Source of the DNA: Enterococcus songbeiensis
GTDB lineage: Bacteria > Bacillota > Bacilli > Lactobacillales > Enterococcaceae
Direction: 5' to 3'
DNA: 64,000 bases
Assembly (NCBI RefSeq): GCF_005405265.1
Contig: NZ_BJDS01000008.1
Span: 1 to 64,000 of the forward strand
In this document: positions 54,875 to 64,000 of the stretch, piece after piece
How the letters are laid out: every line of letters begins with the position of its first letter
How positions within the stretch are numbered: the first letter of the stretch is position 1
The notes under the pieces: model-generated
Told to the model about the DNA's origin: nothing
Databases searched by the model: none
Seen by the model: only the letters and a program-made list of their open reading frames with translations
Program-made: the position numbers and the translations under genes

Positions 54875-56305
54875 ATGAAGCAAGGGATTCCTTTTTATAA
54901 ATACATGATTTCCATGATTTGTGTTGCAATTATTTTTGGTGGTGGAGGAATTCTCTTCCAACGAAACAGTGATGCACAAGCAGAAAAAAGTGAGACAGCC
55001 ACAGATGGTGACGAATTGCAAAAGGTACATGATCTATATCAAACTGTCACAGATAATTATTATAAAGATGTTGATAAGGAGAAGTTGATTGAAGGTGCTT
55101 TGAGCGGGATGGCAGAAGCATTGGATGATCCTTACACGACCTATTTGAACCAAGAGGATGCCACGGAGTTGGATCAATCTTTGTCTGACAGCTTCGAAGG
55201 AATCGGAGCAACCTTGGTGCTGGTGGATAAAATTCCACAAATCGCACAGGCGCCCATCAAAGGAACACCTGCCGAAAAAGCTGGACTACGAGCAAAAGAT
55301 CAGATTTTAAAAGTGGATGACAAAGAAACTGCGGGCAAAGAATTGACCGAAGTTGTTCAAGAAATTCGTGGGGAAAAAGGAACAAAGGTCAAACTGACCA
55401 TTCAACGGGGGCAAAAACAATTTACTGTCACCTTAGTTCGGGACACTATTCCTCTGGAAACGGTTCATGGTGAAATTGCTGCGGATCATCCAAAGGTAGG
55501 GGTGATTCAAATCACCAGTTTTGGCGAAGGAACCACCACTGAATTAAAAACAGCCATTGAGGCTTTGAGAAAAGACGGAGCAACTTCTTTTCTGTTAGAT
55601 GTTCGGCAAAATCCTGGCGGTTTATTGGATCAAGTAGAACAAATGTCCAGTATGTTCTTAGAAAACGGCAAAACGATTGTTGAATTTGCTGACTCGGAAG
55701 GTGTTGTCTCAACGGCAAAAGCCAGTGAAAAATTAGACAACGGATTTAAAGTCAAAGAACCGGTTGTAGTTTTAGTAGACAGTGGTTCCGCCTCAGCCGC
55801 CGAAATTTTTGCTGCGGCTTTAAAGGAATCGGCGAATGTTCCGGTAATCGGGACAACGACTTTTGGAAAAGGAACCGTTCAAAGCATTGCTGATTTAGGA
55901 GACGAAAGTGAAATCAAATTAACCATCATGAAATGGTTGACACCTTCTGGAGATTGGATTCACGAAAAAGGTCTCAAGCCGACGATTGAAGCAGACTATC
56001 CTAAGTATGCCTATCTACCGCCCCTGCCACGGGATGAAACATTGAAAGCAGGGCAGAATTCCGATGACGTATCTACCTTGAATCAGTTTTTAAATGCCCT
56101 TGATTATGGTACGAGCGGTAGTTTGTTCAATGAAAAAACCTCTGCGGCAGTCAAAGAGTTACAAGAAAAATATCAATTAGACGTAACAGGAGAAGTGGAA
56201 GAAAAAACTGCTACACAAATTGAAGCACTGATTACTAAAAAACTGCAAACGCAGGATCAGGCCTATTTAACAGGATTAGACGAATTAGCAAAACAGAGTA
56301 AATAA
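54875..56305 (+). CDS. ctpA: C-terminal processing serine protease (S41, CtpA type)
   Basis: A 476-residue exported protease. A membrane helix spans about 9-28, a PDZ domain about 100-185 and the S41 catalytic domain about 190-375. The nucleophile Ser is in SGSASAAEIF near 304-308, and the Lys general base is in TTFGKGTVQ near 330. A peptidoglycan-binding domain occupies about 395-465. It should trim exported proteins next to the wall. GGAGGA precedes the ATG. The signal peptidase gene follows 37 bases later. Confidence 0.93.
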   Translation: MKQGIPFYKYMISMICVAIIFGGGGILFQRNSDAQAEKSETATDGDELQKVHDLYQTVTDNYYKDVDKEKLIEGALSGMAEALDDPYTTYLNQEDATELDQSLSDSFEGIGATLVLVDKIPQIAQAPIKGTPAEKAGLRAKDQILKVDDKETAGKELTEVVQEIRGEKGTKVKLTIQRGQKQFTVTLVRDTIPLETVHGEIAADHPKVGVIQITSFGEGTTTELKTAIEALRKDGATSFLLDVRQNPGGLLDQVEQMSSMFLENGKTIVEFADSEGVVSTAKASEKLDNGFKVKEPVVVLVDSGSASAAEIFAAALKESANVPVIGTTTFGKGTVQSIADLGDESEIKLTIMKWLTPSGDWIHEKGLKPTIEADYPKYAYLPPLPRDETLKAGQNSDDVSTLNQFLNALDYGTSGSLFNEKTSAAVKELQEKYQLDVTGEVEEKTATQIEALITKKLQTQDQAYLTGLDELAKQSK

Positions 56306-56342
56306 AAAATGAATTGGCGTTTTTATGATGGGAGGAGAATCA

Positions 56343-56888
56343 GTGAAGAAAAAATATTTGGATGTATTCTGGGTGATTTGCAAATATGCGATTTTGGCTT
56401 TTATGATCGCGATTGTGATTCGTGGCTTTCTCCTGATTCCGGTTCCCGTTGAAGGAAACTCCATGGAGAAAACATTGGACCAAGGGGATATGGTACTGGT
56501 GGAAAAAATATCCCCAATTCGCCGTTTTGATGTGGTGGTTTTTCAATTACCAAGCGGAACTACTTACATAAAGCGAGTGATTGGTCTACCCGGTGATGTC
56601 ATTGCCTATAAACAAGATCAATTGTACATCAACGGCAAACCAGTTGACGAACCATTTTTAACAAAAAATAGGCGCAGTGATTCCGGTGATTCATCCTATA
56701 CGAATGATTTTTCTCTCCAGGAATTGACAGGAGAAGTTGCGTTGGGAGAGAACAGTTATTTTGTATTGGGTGATAATCGGCGGGTTTCTAAAGACAGCCG
56801 TTCTTTTGGTTCCATTCAAAATACAGATATCTTAGGAAAGGCACGGATTGTCTATTATCCGCTGCCTCATTGGAAATTTATTGCATAG
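56343..56888 (+). CDS. lepB: Signal peptidase I
   Basis: A 181-residue type I signal peptidase with one N-terminal helix (about 10-30). The catalytic dyad is S40 in EGNSMEKTL and K77 in TYIKRVIGLPGD. The conserved YFVLGDNRRVSKDSRSFG is also present. It removes signal peptides outside the membrane, for example from the GH25 lysozyme. A GTG start at 56343 with GGAGGA upstream is preferred to the ATG at 56325. Confidence 0.95.
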   Translation: MKKKYLDVFWVICKYAILAFMIAIVIRGFLLIPVPVEGNSMEKTLDQGDMVLVEKISPIRRFDVVVFQLPSGTTYIKRVIGLPGDVIAYKQDQLYINGKPVDEPFLTKNRRSDSGDSSYTNDFSLQELTGEVALGENSYFVLGDNRRVSKDSRSFGSIQNTDILGKARIVYYPLPHWKFIA

Positions 56889-56960
56889 TACGATAAAAAG
56901 TTTTTTTAAAGACTTTTATCTAGCGGAGAAAATATATAATAGACAGGAAAGGAAAAATAA

Positions 56961-57827
56961 ATGACGACGATTCAATGGTTTCCCGGTCACATGGCAAAGG
57001 CCAAACGGGAAGTAAGTGAAAAATTAAAATTTGTTGATATTGTTTTTGAATTGGTGGATGCTCGCTTGCCCCTTTCTTCTAGAAATCCGATGATGGATCA
57101 AATTTTGCAACAAAAGCCACGATTGGTTCTATTGAACAAAGCAGATTTGGCTGATCCAATCCAAACAAAAAAATGGCAAGGATATTTTGAAGCACAGGGA
57201 TTTCCAACGTTAGCGATCAATGCCCAGGAAAATCAAGGAGTCAAAGCAATCGTTGGTAAGGCAAAACAGGCACTTCAGGAAAAAATTGCCAGAGACAAAG
57301 CGCGAGGAATCAGACCACGAGTAATTCGAGCGATGGTTATCGGTATTCCTAACGTGGGAAAATCGACCTTGATGAATCGACTTGTGGGGAAAAAAATTGC
57401 ACAGACGGGAAATAAACCTGGAGTTACAAAAGGTCAACAGTGGTTGCGCTCTGGTAGTGAATTAGAATTATTGGATACACCGGGAATTCTTTGGCCAAAA
57501 TTTGAAGATGCGATGATTGGAAAAAAATTGGCATTAACCGGGGCAATCAAAGATCAACTGCTGCATTTGGACGATATCGCTTTATACGGATTGGATTTTT
57601 TTTCCCGCTATTATCCGGGAAAAATTGCAGAACGATATCAGCTGTCAAAAGAAGAGGAAGAACAATTAGCTCCTGAATTATTAATGAGCATCACCGCAAA
57701 AAAAGGATTGCGAGATGATTATGAGCGGGGGAGTGAGTTGATTATTTTTGATATTCGCCATGGAAAAATGGGGCGATTTACGCTCGACCGATACGAAGAA
57801 GCAGGAGACACATTGGATGAAAAATGA
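56961..57827 (+). CDS. rbgA: Ribosome biogenesis GTPase RbgA
   Basis: A 288-residue circularly permuted GTPase needed for late 50S assembly. The motif order is G4 (LLNKADL, near 53-59), G1 (GIPNVGKSTL, near 128-137), then G3 (DTPGILWP), the permuted arrangement. The C-terminal ANTAR-like domain binds rRNA. The ATG follows AAAGGAAA. It overlaps rnhB by 11 bases, as commonly seen in Bacillota. Confidence 0.95.
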   Translation: MTTIQWFPGHMAKAKREVSEKLKFVDIVFELVDARLPLSSRNPMMDQILQQKPRLVLLNKADLADPIQTKKWQGYFEAQGFPTLAINAQENQGVKAIVGKAKQALQEKIARDKARGIRPRVIRAMVIGIPNVGKSTLMNRLVGKKIAQTGNKPGVTKGQQWLRSGSELELLDTPGILWPKFEDAMIGKKLALTGAIKDQLLHLDDIALYGLDFFSRYYPGKIAERYQLSKEEEEQLAPELLMSITAKKGLRDDYERGSELIIFDIRHGKMGRFTLDRYEEAGDTLDEK

Positions 57828-58584
57828 ATCCATTCAGCAAATAAAAGAAAAACTTAATCAAATCAGTGAACGGGAGAATCCCTACCTTTCTGAATTGCGG
57901 CAAGACGCCCGTGCAGGGGTTCAAAAATTGCTTCAACAATTTGAAAAACGCATAGTGAAACAAGAACAGTTGATTGCTCAGTATGAGCTTATGAGCCAGT
58001 TTGAGAAAAACCTAATTACTCAGGGTCACCGATTTATCGCTGGTATCGATGAAGTTGGGCGGGGACCGTTGGCGGGGCCGGTTGTCTCAGCTGCGGTAAT
58101 TTTACCAACGAATGTCCAGATTCTTGGATTAAATGATTCCAAACAATTATCCCATCAAAAACGTGCCGAATTATTTGATCAGATTCAGGAACAGGCATTA
58201 GCCATCGGAATTGGCGTAGTCGATCATGAAGAAATCGATAAAGTCAATATTTACCAAGCCAGCCGTAAAGCGATGACCTTAGCAGTTCATGATTTGGCTA
58301 TCCAACCCACCCACTTATTGATTGACGCGATGGCATTGGATTTAGCGATTCCCCAAGATAAAATCATCAAAGGGGATGCTCGTTCAATTTCGATCGCTGC
58401 TGCCAGTATCGTTGCCAAAGAATTTCGGGATCAGCTGATGGTAGAATACCATAAAGTTTATCCTTATTACGGTTTCGATCGCAATGCCGGCTACGGAACG
58501 AAAGAACACTTAGCTGGTCTGGAAAAATATGGCATGACACCGATTCATCGAAAAACATTCGGTCCGGTAAAAAAATATCTTTAA
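57817..58584 (+). CDS. rnhB: Ribonuclease HII
   Basis: A 255-residue RNase HII that removes ribonucleotides from DNA. An N-terminal helical extension of about 70 residues, usual in Bacillota, precedes the catalytic core with GIDEVGRGPLAGPV (Asp-Glu pair), LLIDAMAL (Asp) and SIAAASIVAKEFRD. ATG 57817 lies inside the end of rbgA with GGAGA upstream; the frame is open to 57748 but homologues start here. Confidence 0.94.
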   Translation: MKNESIQQIKEKLNQISERENPYLSELRQDARAGVQKLLQQFEKRIVKQEQLIAQYELMSQFEKNLITQGHRFIAGIDEVGRGPLAGPVVSAAVILPTNVQILGLNDSKQLSHQKRAELFDQIQEQALAIGIGVVDHEEIDKVNIYQASRKAMTLAVHDLAIQPTHLLIDAMALDLAIPQDKIIKGDARSISIAAASIVAKEFRDQLMVEYHKVYPYYGFDRNAGYGTKEHLAGLEKYGMTPIHRKTFGPVKKYL

Positions 58585-58645
58585 AAAATATTCTTTTCTT
58601 TCTGCGAACTTTCTTTTGAAGAATTCAAAGAAAGAAGGGATTTTT

Positions 58646-59512
58646 TTGACAACAATTGAAGAATTTATTTTTAGGTTGACCTATTGCAAAGGATTAGGAA
58701 TTGTCGGCAAATGGAAAATGGTCCAGTTTGCAATGAAGTTTCAGCAGATGGCGTTTTCGGCACAGGAAGTTGTGGAAATTGTTGGAGTCAATAATTATTC
58801 TCAGGTGATAAAAGAGTCGTGGCAAAAATTGACACCGGATTTTATTCAAGAGCAAGCAGCAAAACAAAAATTTATTACCTTTTTCTCCGAGGACTATCCG
58901 GTGTTGTTGAAAGAAATTCCCCATCCGCCACTGATTTTATTTTACGAAGGCCATATCCAACGCCTCCAATTGCCGCTGCTTGCGGTTGTGGGTGCGCGGG
59001 ATGCTTCCTCCTATGGCAGACGGCTTGTAGAACAATTTGTTCCGGGTCTTGTACGGGAAAATTATGGAATCATCAGCGGATTGGCAAAAGGAATCGATAG
59101 TTACAGTCATCACGGAACGATTCAGGCAGAGGGCTACACAATTGGCGTAGTGGGAACGGGCGTCGATCAATGTTACCCGAAAGAAGCGTTTCCTATTTAT
59201 TCCGAAATGAAGGAAAATCATTTGATTATCAGTGAGTATCCGAAGGGAACAGGAGCCAAAAAGCATCATTTTCCCATGCGGAATCGAATCATTGCCGGTT
59301 TGTGTCAGGGAATCTGTGTGATTGAAGCCAAAGAACGTAGTGGTTCACTGATTACGGCGCAACTGGCTTTGGAAAATGGCAGAGAAGTCTTTGCCTTTCC
59401 GGGGGACTTGTTAAATGGTCGTTCCACCGGGTGTCATCGGTTGATCCAAGACGGCGCAAAATGTGTTGTAACTCTTGCAGATATTCTTGAGGAATTGCCG
59501 AATTTTGAATAA
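58646..59512 (+). CDS. dprA: DNA processing protein DprA
   Basis: A 288-residue Rossmann-fold protein that protects incoming single-stranded DNA and loads RecA in transformation. GARDASSYGRR near 120-130, GLAKGIDSYSH near 150-160 and GTGVDQCYP are the family motifs. The N-terminal SAM-like region is present. A TTG start at 58646 is set by AGAAGGGA; the longer frame from 58616 has no site. Its presence alone does not show that the organism is transformable. Confidence 0.93.
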   Translation: MTTIEEFIFRLTYCKGLGIVGKWKMVQFAMKFQQMAFSAQEVVEIVGVNNYSQVIKESWQKLTPDFIQEQAAKQKFITFFSEDYPVLLKEIPHPPLILFYEGHIQRLQLPLLAVVGARDASSYGRRLVEQFVPGLVRENYGIISGLAKGIDSYSHHGTIQAEGYTIGVVGTGVDQCYPKEAFPIYSEMKENHLIISEYPKGTGAKKHHFPMRNRIIAGLCQGICVIEAKERSGSLITAQLALENGREVFAFPGDLLNGRSTGCHRLIQDGAKCVVTLADILEELPNFE

Positions 59513-59642
59513 AAGTGTTTCGCCTTTCTTGACAAACGTTTTTCTAATGGATATGATAAGCTACGATTTGTATAGAAGCATAACTTGCACAAAACAGTAT
59601 ATAATATAGTAGAAAAAGTTAAGAGAGGAGCCATTTTTATTT

Positions 59643-61721
59643 ATGGCGTACAAATATCTGGTGATCGTTGAATCACCTGCGAAAGCAAAAACAATTGAAA
59701 AATATCTTGGCAGAAATTACAAAGTCGTTGCAAGTGTCGGTCATATTCGAGATTTACCAAAGAGCAAAATGGGAATCGATGTTGAAAATAATTATGAACC
59801 TCATTACATCTCCATTCGTGGGAAAGGCGATGTTATCAAGGGATTGCGCAGTGCGGCAAAAAAAGCCCAAAAAGTTTATCTCGCAAGTGACCCGGATAGA
59901 GAAGGGGAAGCAATTGCATGGCATTTAGCTCATTTGCTTAATTTAGATTTAGCAGATAAGAATCGGGTGGTTTTCAATGAAATCACTAAGGAGGCAGTCA
60001 AAGCGGCCTTCAAAGAGCCTCGATCCATTGATCTCGATCTCGTGGATGCCCAACAAGCCCGTCGTGTGTTGGACCGTTTGGTAGGATATTCCATCAGTCC
60101 GATTTTATGGCGTAAGGTGAAAAAAGGGTTGAGTGCAGGACGGGTTCAATCCGTTGCGCTGAAAATGATTATTGATCGGGAAAATGAAATTCGTAAATTT
60201 ATTCCAGAAGAATATTGGTCGATTGACGGCAATTTTAAAAAAGGCAGCAAAAAGTTCAAAGCCAATTTCTGGGGACTTGACGGTAAAAAGAAAAAATTAC
60301 CGAATGCGGAAAGTATTAAAGAGATTACAAGCCGTTTGGACAGCAAAGACTATGATGTAAAAAAAGTTGAGAAAAAAGAACGCAAACGTAATCCGGCAGC
60401 ACCGTTTACAACCAGTAGCATGCAACAAGAAGCAGCTCGAAAACTAAACTTCCGGACGCGAAAAACCATGATGGTTGCGCAACAACTTTATGAAGGAATT
60501 GCCTTAGGAAAACAGGGAACAGTTGGATTAATCACTTACATGCGTACCGATTCTACTCGGATTGCGGAATCCGCAAAAGCTGAAACGGCTGAATTTATTG
60601 AAACGACGTATGGCAAAGAATTTGCCGCTCATGGCGGACGGAAAATAAAAAATGCTCAAGGGGCACAAGATGCCCATGAAGCCGTTCGTCCATCAAGCGT
60701 GTTGCGGACACCTGATGAAATCAAACAATATTTGGACAAAGACCAATTAAAACTGTACACTTTAATTTGGTCACGGTTTGTTGCCAGCCAAATGACACCG
60801 GCCGTTTTGGATACAATGAAAGTGACATTGGAACAAAATGGTGTAATCTTTATTGCCAACGGTTCAAAAATCAAATTCAAGGGTTTTATGCAGGTTTACG
60901 TTGAAGGTCGGGACGATGGCAAAGAAGACAAAGAAAATATTTTGCCGGAATTACTTGTCGGTGATGTGGTTCAATCCGTTCAGATCGAACCAAAACAACA
61001 TTTTACACAACCACCTGCTCGTTTCAGCGAGGCAACTTTGATTCGAACGCTGGAAGAAAAAGGTGTGGGACGGCCTTCAACCTATGCACCGACATTGGAG
61101 ACGATTCAACGTCGGTATTATGTGAAGCTGCAGCAAAAACGCTTTGAGCCGACCGAACTTGGTGAAATCGTCAATACTTTGATTGAAGAATTCTTCCCAC
61201 AAATTATTGATGTTAATTTTACAGCCGAAATGGAAGGCGACTTGGATGGTGTTGAAGAAGGCAAAGAAGACTGGGTCAAAGTCGTGGATCGTTTCTACCG
61301 CCCATTTGAAAAAGAATTGACCAATGCCGAAGAACAAATTGAAAAAATCCAAATTAAAGATGAACCAGCCGGCTTTGATTGTGACCTTTGTGGGCATCCG
61401 ATGGTAATCAAATTAGGACGTTACGGAAAATTTTATGCCTGCAGCAACTTCCCTGAATGCCGCAACACAAAACCCATCGTGAAGGAAATTGGGGTGGTGT
61501 GTCCAGTGTGTCATGAAGGACAGGTTATTGAACGGAAATCCAAAAAAAATCGGCTATTCTATGGTTGCTCCCGTTACCCAGATTGTGATTTTACTTCTTG
61601 GGATAAACCAGTTGGCAGGGATTGTCCAAAATGTGGCAAATATCTTGTCGAGAAGAAAGTAAAAGGCGGCAAGCAAGTCGTTTGTATCAATGGAGATTAT
61701 GAAGAGAACGTTCAAAAATAA
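59643..61721 (+). CDS. topA: DNA topoisomerase I (type IA)
   Basis: A 692-residue enzyme that relaxes negative supercoils. The Toprim domain opens with [17 protein letters not shown] and has [14 protein letters not shown]. The active-site tyrosine is Y299 in [11 protein letters not shown]. The C-terminus, from about 575, has three zinc-ribbon-like units starting CDLCGHP, CPVCHEG and CPKCGKY. The ATG follows AGAGGAG after an AT-rich gap that should hold its promoter. It follows dprA as in Bacillus. Confidence 0.97.
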   Translation: MAYKYLVIVESPAKAKTIEKYLGRNYKVVASVGHIRDLPKSKMGIDVENNYEPHYISIRGKGDVIKGLRSAAKKAQKVYLASDPDREGEAIAWHLAHLLNLDLADKNRVVFNEITKEAVKAAFKEPRSIDLDLVDAQQARRVLDRLVGYSISPILWRKVKKGLSAGRVQSVALKMIIDRENEIRKFIPEEYWSIDGNFKKGSKKFKANFWGLDGKKKKLPNAESIKEITSRLDSKDYDVKKVEKKERKRNPAAPFTTSSMQQEAARKLNFRTRKTMMVAQQLYEGIALGKQGTVGLITYMRTDSTRIAESAKAETAEFIETTYGKEFAAHGGRKIKNAQGAQDAHEAVRPSSVLRTPDEIKQYLDKDQLKLYTLIWSRFVASQMTPAVLDTMKVTLEQNGVIFIANGSKIKFKGFMQVYVEGRDDGKEDKENILPELLVGDVVQSVQIEPKQHFTQPPARFSEATLIRTLEEKGVGRPSTYAPTLETIQRRYYVKLQQKRFEPTELGEIVNTLIEEFFPQIIDVNFTAEMEGDLDGVEEGKEDWVKVVDRFYRPFEKELTNAEEQIEKIQIKDEPAGFDCDLCGHPMVIKLGRYGKFYACSNFPECRNTKPIVKEIGVVCPVCHEGQVIERKSKKNRLFYGCSRYPDCDFTSWDKPVGRDCPKCGKYLVEKKVKGGKQVVCINGDYEENVQK

Positions 61722-61725
61722 TTGT

Positions 61726-61770
61726 AAAAAAATTGGTGTCTTCTGTAAAAGCGGAAGCACTAATTTTTTC
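61726..61770 (+). terminator. Terminator of topA
   Basis: A long stem AAAAATTGGTGTCTTC/GGAAGCACTAATTTTT (mostly Watson-Crick with wobbles), followed by Ts. Confidence 0.82.
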
Positions 61771-61792
61771 CAACTAGAAAAGAGGATGAGTT

Positions 61793-63085
61793 ATGACACA
61801 CGTAAATGTAATTGGTGCCGGGTTAGCCGGTAGTGAAGCAGCTTGGCAAATCGCTGAAGCAGGTGTACCGGTAAAATTATTTGAGATGCGCCCCAAGAAA
61901 TCAACAGAAGCCCATCATTCCCAAAATTTTGCTGAATTGGTTTGTTCCAACTCGCTACGAGGAAATAGTCTAGCCAATGCAGTAGGTGTTTTAAAAGAAG
62001 AAATGCGTCGTTTGAATTCAGTGATTGTCTCTTCAGCTGATACTACAGCCGTTCCTGCAGGTGGAGCTTTAGCCGTGGATCGGGATTCTTTTTCTGAATT
62101 AGTAACCGAACGCCTAAAAAATCATCCCAATGTTACAATCATGGCAGAAGAAATCACTGAAATTCCGGAAGGACTCACAGTGATTGCCACTGGTCCTTTA
62201 ACTTCCGCTCCGCTTGCAGAAGCAATTAAAGAGTTCAACGGTTCTGATGGTTTTTACTTTTATGATGCAGCAGCACCGATCATTGACAAGTCCACGATTG
62301 ATATGGAGAAAGTTTATTTAAAATCCCGCTATGATAAAGGGGAAGCAGCCTATCTGAATTGTCCGATGACAGAAGAGGAATTCAATGCCTTTCGCGATGC
62401 ATTACTTGAAGCAGAGGTTGCCCCTCTAAAGGAATTCGAAAAAGAAAAATATTTTGAAGGTTGTATGCCAATCGAAGTGATGGCAGGTCGAGGACCAAAG
62501 ACAATGTTGTTTGGTCCAATGAAACCAGTCGGCTTGGAAGATCCTAAAACAGGAAAACGTCCGTTTGCGGTTATTCAATTACGTCAGGATAATGCAGCAG
62601 CGTCTCTTTATAACATTGTTGGTTTTCAAACGCATTTAAAATGGGGAGAGCAAAAACGAGTTTTCCAAATGATTCCGGGACTGGAACAGGCCGAGTTTGT
62701 TCGTTATGGTGTTATGCACCGCAACAGCTTCATGAACTCTCCTGAATTACTGTTGCCAACTTACCAATCAGCTAAAAGAAATGATTTATTTTTTGCTGGT
62801 CAAATGACAGGGGTAGAAGGCTATGTTGAAAGTGCGGCGAGCGGTTTGCTGGCAGGACGCAATGCGGCTCGTTTGGCAAAAGGAGAAGAGCCACTGACTT
62901 TCCCGCAAGAAACAGTGTTGGGGAGCATGGCGTATTACATCACTCACGCAGAAGGAAAACATTTCCAACCAATGAATGCCAATTTTGGCTTATTGCCAGA
63001 ATTACCTGAACGGATCAAAGATAAAAAAATGCGCTATGAAACTTTGGCACAACGGGCATTAACCGCATTGGAAGAAGTAAGATAA
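61793..63085 (+). CDS. trmFO: Folate-dependent tRNA methyltransferase TrmFO
   Basis: A 430-residue flavoprotein that methylates U54 of tRNA using methylene-tetrahydrofolate. The FAD site [12 protein letters not shown] starts near residue 8, and the signature [13 protein letters not shown] near 44-56 and [11 protein letters not shown] follow. The ATG follows AAGAGGATGAG. It lies between topA and xerC, the typical Bacillota order. Confidence 0.96.
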   Translation: MTHVNVIGAGLAGSEAAWQIAEAGVPVKLFEMRPKKSTEAHHSQNFAELVCSNSLRGNSLANAVGVLKEEMRRLNSVIVSSADTTAVPAGGALAVDRDSFSELVTERLKNHPNVTIMAEEITEIPEGLTVIATGPLTSAPLAEAIKEFNGSDGFYFYDAAAPIIDKSTIDMEKVYLKSRYDKGEAAYLNCPMTEEEFNAFRDALLEAEVAPLKEFEKEKYFEGCMPIEVMAGRGPKTMLFGPMKPVGLEDPKTGKRPFAVIQLRQDNAAASLYNIVGFQTHLKWGEQKRVFQMIPGLEQAEFVRYGVMHRNSFMNSPELLLPTYQSAKRNDLFFAGQMTGVEGYVESAASGLLAGRNAARLAKGEEPLTFPQETVLGSMAYYITHAEGKHFQPMNANFGLLPELPERIKDKKMRYETLAQRALTALEEVR

Positions 63086-63098
63086 ACGAATAATTTGC

Positions 63099-63130
63099 GA
63101 AAAACGAGGGCGATTGACCTTCGTTTTTTC
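63099..63130 (+). terminator. Terminator of trmFO
   Basis: A stem GAAAAACGAGG/CCTTCGTTTTTTC (one bulge) ending in a T-run. Confidence 0.78.
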
Positions 63131-63258
63131 TCTGAAATTGTGAAGAAATTGTGTAAATTGTGAGAAAACTTGAAAATATTGTTTAAATTCTGACAACTAG
63201 TTTGTCTTTTTTTTCCGGATATGCTACAGTTATTTCGAACTAGAAAAGAGGGGAAAAG

Positions 63259-64000
63259 ATGGCGGAAAAAGATTGGCCTCAGGAGTTTTATCGTTATTTA
63301 ATCGTTGAACGAGGTTACTCTGATAAAACGCAAAAAGCCTATCAGGAAGATTTTGAAGATTTTTCAGACTTCTTGAAAAATTCTGGTGATGGCGACTTTT
63401 TAACGATTGACCATCGAGATGTTCGGGTATATTTAAGCTTCTTAAATGAAAAAGAATATAGCCGCAATACCATTAGTCGGAAGATCGCAAGTTTACGCTC
63501 ATTCTATCAATATTTGTTGAAGCAAGAAATCATTGAAGAAAATCCTTTCACCTATATCCATCTAAAAAAACGTACTGGAAAACTGCCTCGCTTTTTATAC
63601 GAAAAGGAAATGGCCGTGTTATTTGACAGTGTTGAAGGAAATCAGCCTTTACAGCAGCGAAACCGTGCGTTATTAGAAATTTTGTACGGTTCCGGTTTGC
63701 GGGTCAGTGAGTGTGCCGGACTTCAGTTGACTGATATTGACTGGTTGGGAGAAGTATTATTGATTCGTGGGAAAGGAAACAAAGAACGTTATGTCCCCTT
63801 CGGTTCTTTTGCACAGCAAGCGTTAGAAACCTATATTGAAAACGGTCGTGTGAGTTTGATGAGTAAGAAAAAGAAAACGCATTCGGTTGTTTTTGTGAAT
63901 CATCTGGGAGATCCGATTACTGCTACGGGTATTGAATACATTTTGAATCAAATCATCAAAAAAAGCAGTTTAGACAGCAAAATCCATCCTCATATGCTGC
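63259..64000 (+). CDS. xerC: Tyrosine recombinase XerC (5' part, cut by window end)
   Basis: The first 247 residues of a roughly 300-residue chromosome dimer-resolution recombinase. The N-terminal SAM-like DNA-binding domain covers about 1-95 (FYRYLIVERGYSDKTQKAY). The catalytic domain shows the first active-site Arg in YGSGLRVSECAGLQ and IRGKGNKERYVPFG, and the window ends at KIHPHML, just before the His-x-x-Arg motif. The ATG follows AGAGGGGA. Place after trmFO is typical and argues for XerC rather than a mobile integrase. No stop is reached. Confidence 0.93.
   Translation, partial: MAEKDWPQEFYRYLIVERGYSDKTQKAYQEDFEDFSDFLKNSGDGDFLTIDHRDVRVYLSFLNEKEYSRNTISRKIASLRSFYQYLLKQEIIEENPFTYIHLKKRTGKLPRFLYEKEMAVLFDSVEGNQPLQQRNRALLEILYGSGLRVSECAGLQLTDIDWLGEVLLIRGKGNKERYVPFGSFAQQALETYIENGRVSLMSKKKKTHSVVFVNHLGDPITATGIEYILNQIIKKSSLDSKIHPHML

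Noticed and set aside
63259-64000. Tyrosine recombinase as a phage or island integrase
   Set aside because: It sits after trmFO in the conserved housekeeping order, has XerC-like N-terminal length and no attachment site or phage genes nearby.
1-64000. CRISPR arrays, tRNA or rRNA genes, complete insertion sequences or prophage
   Set aside because: No regularly spaced direct repeats, cloverleaf sequences, rRNA-like stretches or transposase genes were seen by reading both strands.

Overview
The window looks like chromosomal DNA of a low-GC Gram-positive bacterium of the Enterococcus group. The reasons are AT-rich coding sequence, strong purine-rich ribosome sites with many GTG and TTG starts, intrinsic terminators everywhere, and gene orders typical of Bacillota (dinG-ypmB-aspB-asnS, liaFSR, tagDHG-LCP, thyA-dfrA, and rbgA-rnhB-dprA-topA-trmFO-xerC). 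The genus is an inference from overall gene content, not from a marker gene.

Region by region. 1-330: remains of an SOS-controlled Y-family DNA polymerase gene on the minus strand. 333-9000: housekeeping genes, namely a release-factor-like protein, a cold-shock protein, a small membrane protein, DinG, YpmB, an aspartate aminotransferase, asparaginyl-tRNA synthetase and a small cysteine-containing orphan. 9087-27468: an accessory cell-wall polymer island. It has TagB-like and TagA-like linkage enzymes, a TagF-like transferase, two very large multidomain proteins (TagF domain plus a split GT4 glycosyltransferase with GW-type modules inserted in it), a sugar-nucleotide epimerase, a GT2 glycosyltransferase with a DUF6020-type membrane partner, a degenerate 650-bp gap, a secreted GH25 lysozyme with four GW-like repeats, and a fifth TagF-family protein. 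27544-38140: MltG, GreA, the LiaFSR envelope-stress system, KtrA, a HesB-like protein, a bactoprenol-type GT2, two minus-strand genes, GtrA, SodA, a GNAT enzyme and a second cold-shock protein. 38292-42063: TagD, TagH, TagG and a LytR-CpsA-Psr ligase, the synthesis, export and attachment half of wall teichoic acid biogenesis. 42370-50496: a class B penicillin-binding protein, a coiled-coil protein abutting a Na+/H+ antiporter, an ABC-F ATPase, ThyA and DHFR. 50546-64000: a hemolysin III-family protein, DegV, a YpmR-like esterase, YpmS, MsrA, YozE, a C-terminal processing protease, signal peptidase I, RbgA, RNase HII, DprA, TopA, TrmFO and the start of XerC.

The unifying theme is the cell envelope. 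TagD makes CDP-glycerol. The TagA/TagB/TagF-type proteins would build a linkage unit and polymer. TagGH would export it and the LCP protein attach it. The GT2, GtrA and DUF6020 proteins are candidates for sugar decoration. LiaFSR, MltG, the class B PBP, signal peptidase and the GH25 enzyme act on the same envelope.

The most unusual content is the pair of tandem TagF-GT4 proteins whose two GT-B halves are separated by about 300-350 residues of GW-type modules, in the same locus as a secreted lysozyme ending in related modules. Also notable are two leaders (mltG and sodA) where a long hairpin takes in the ribosome-binding site and is followed by a T-rich run, and a pair of mutually exclusive hairpins between mltG and greA.
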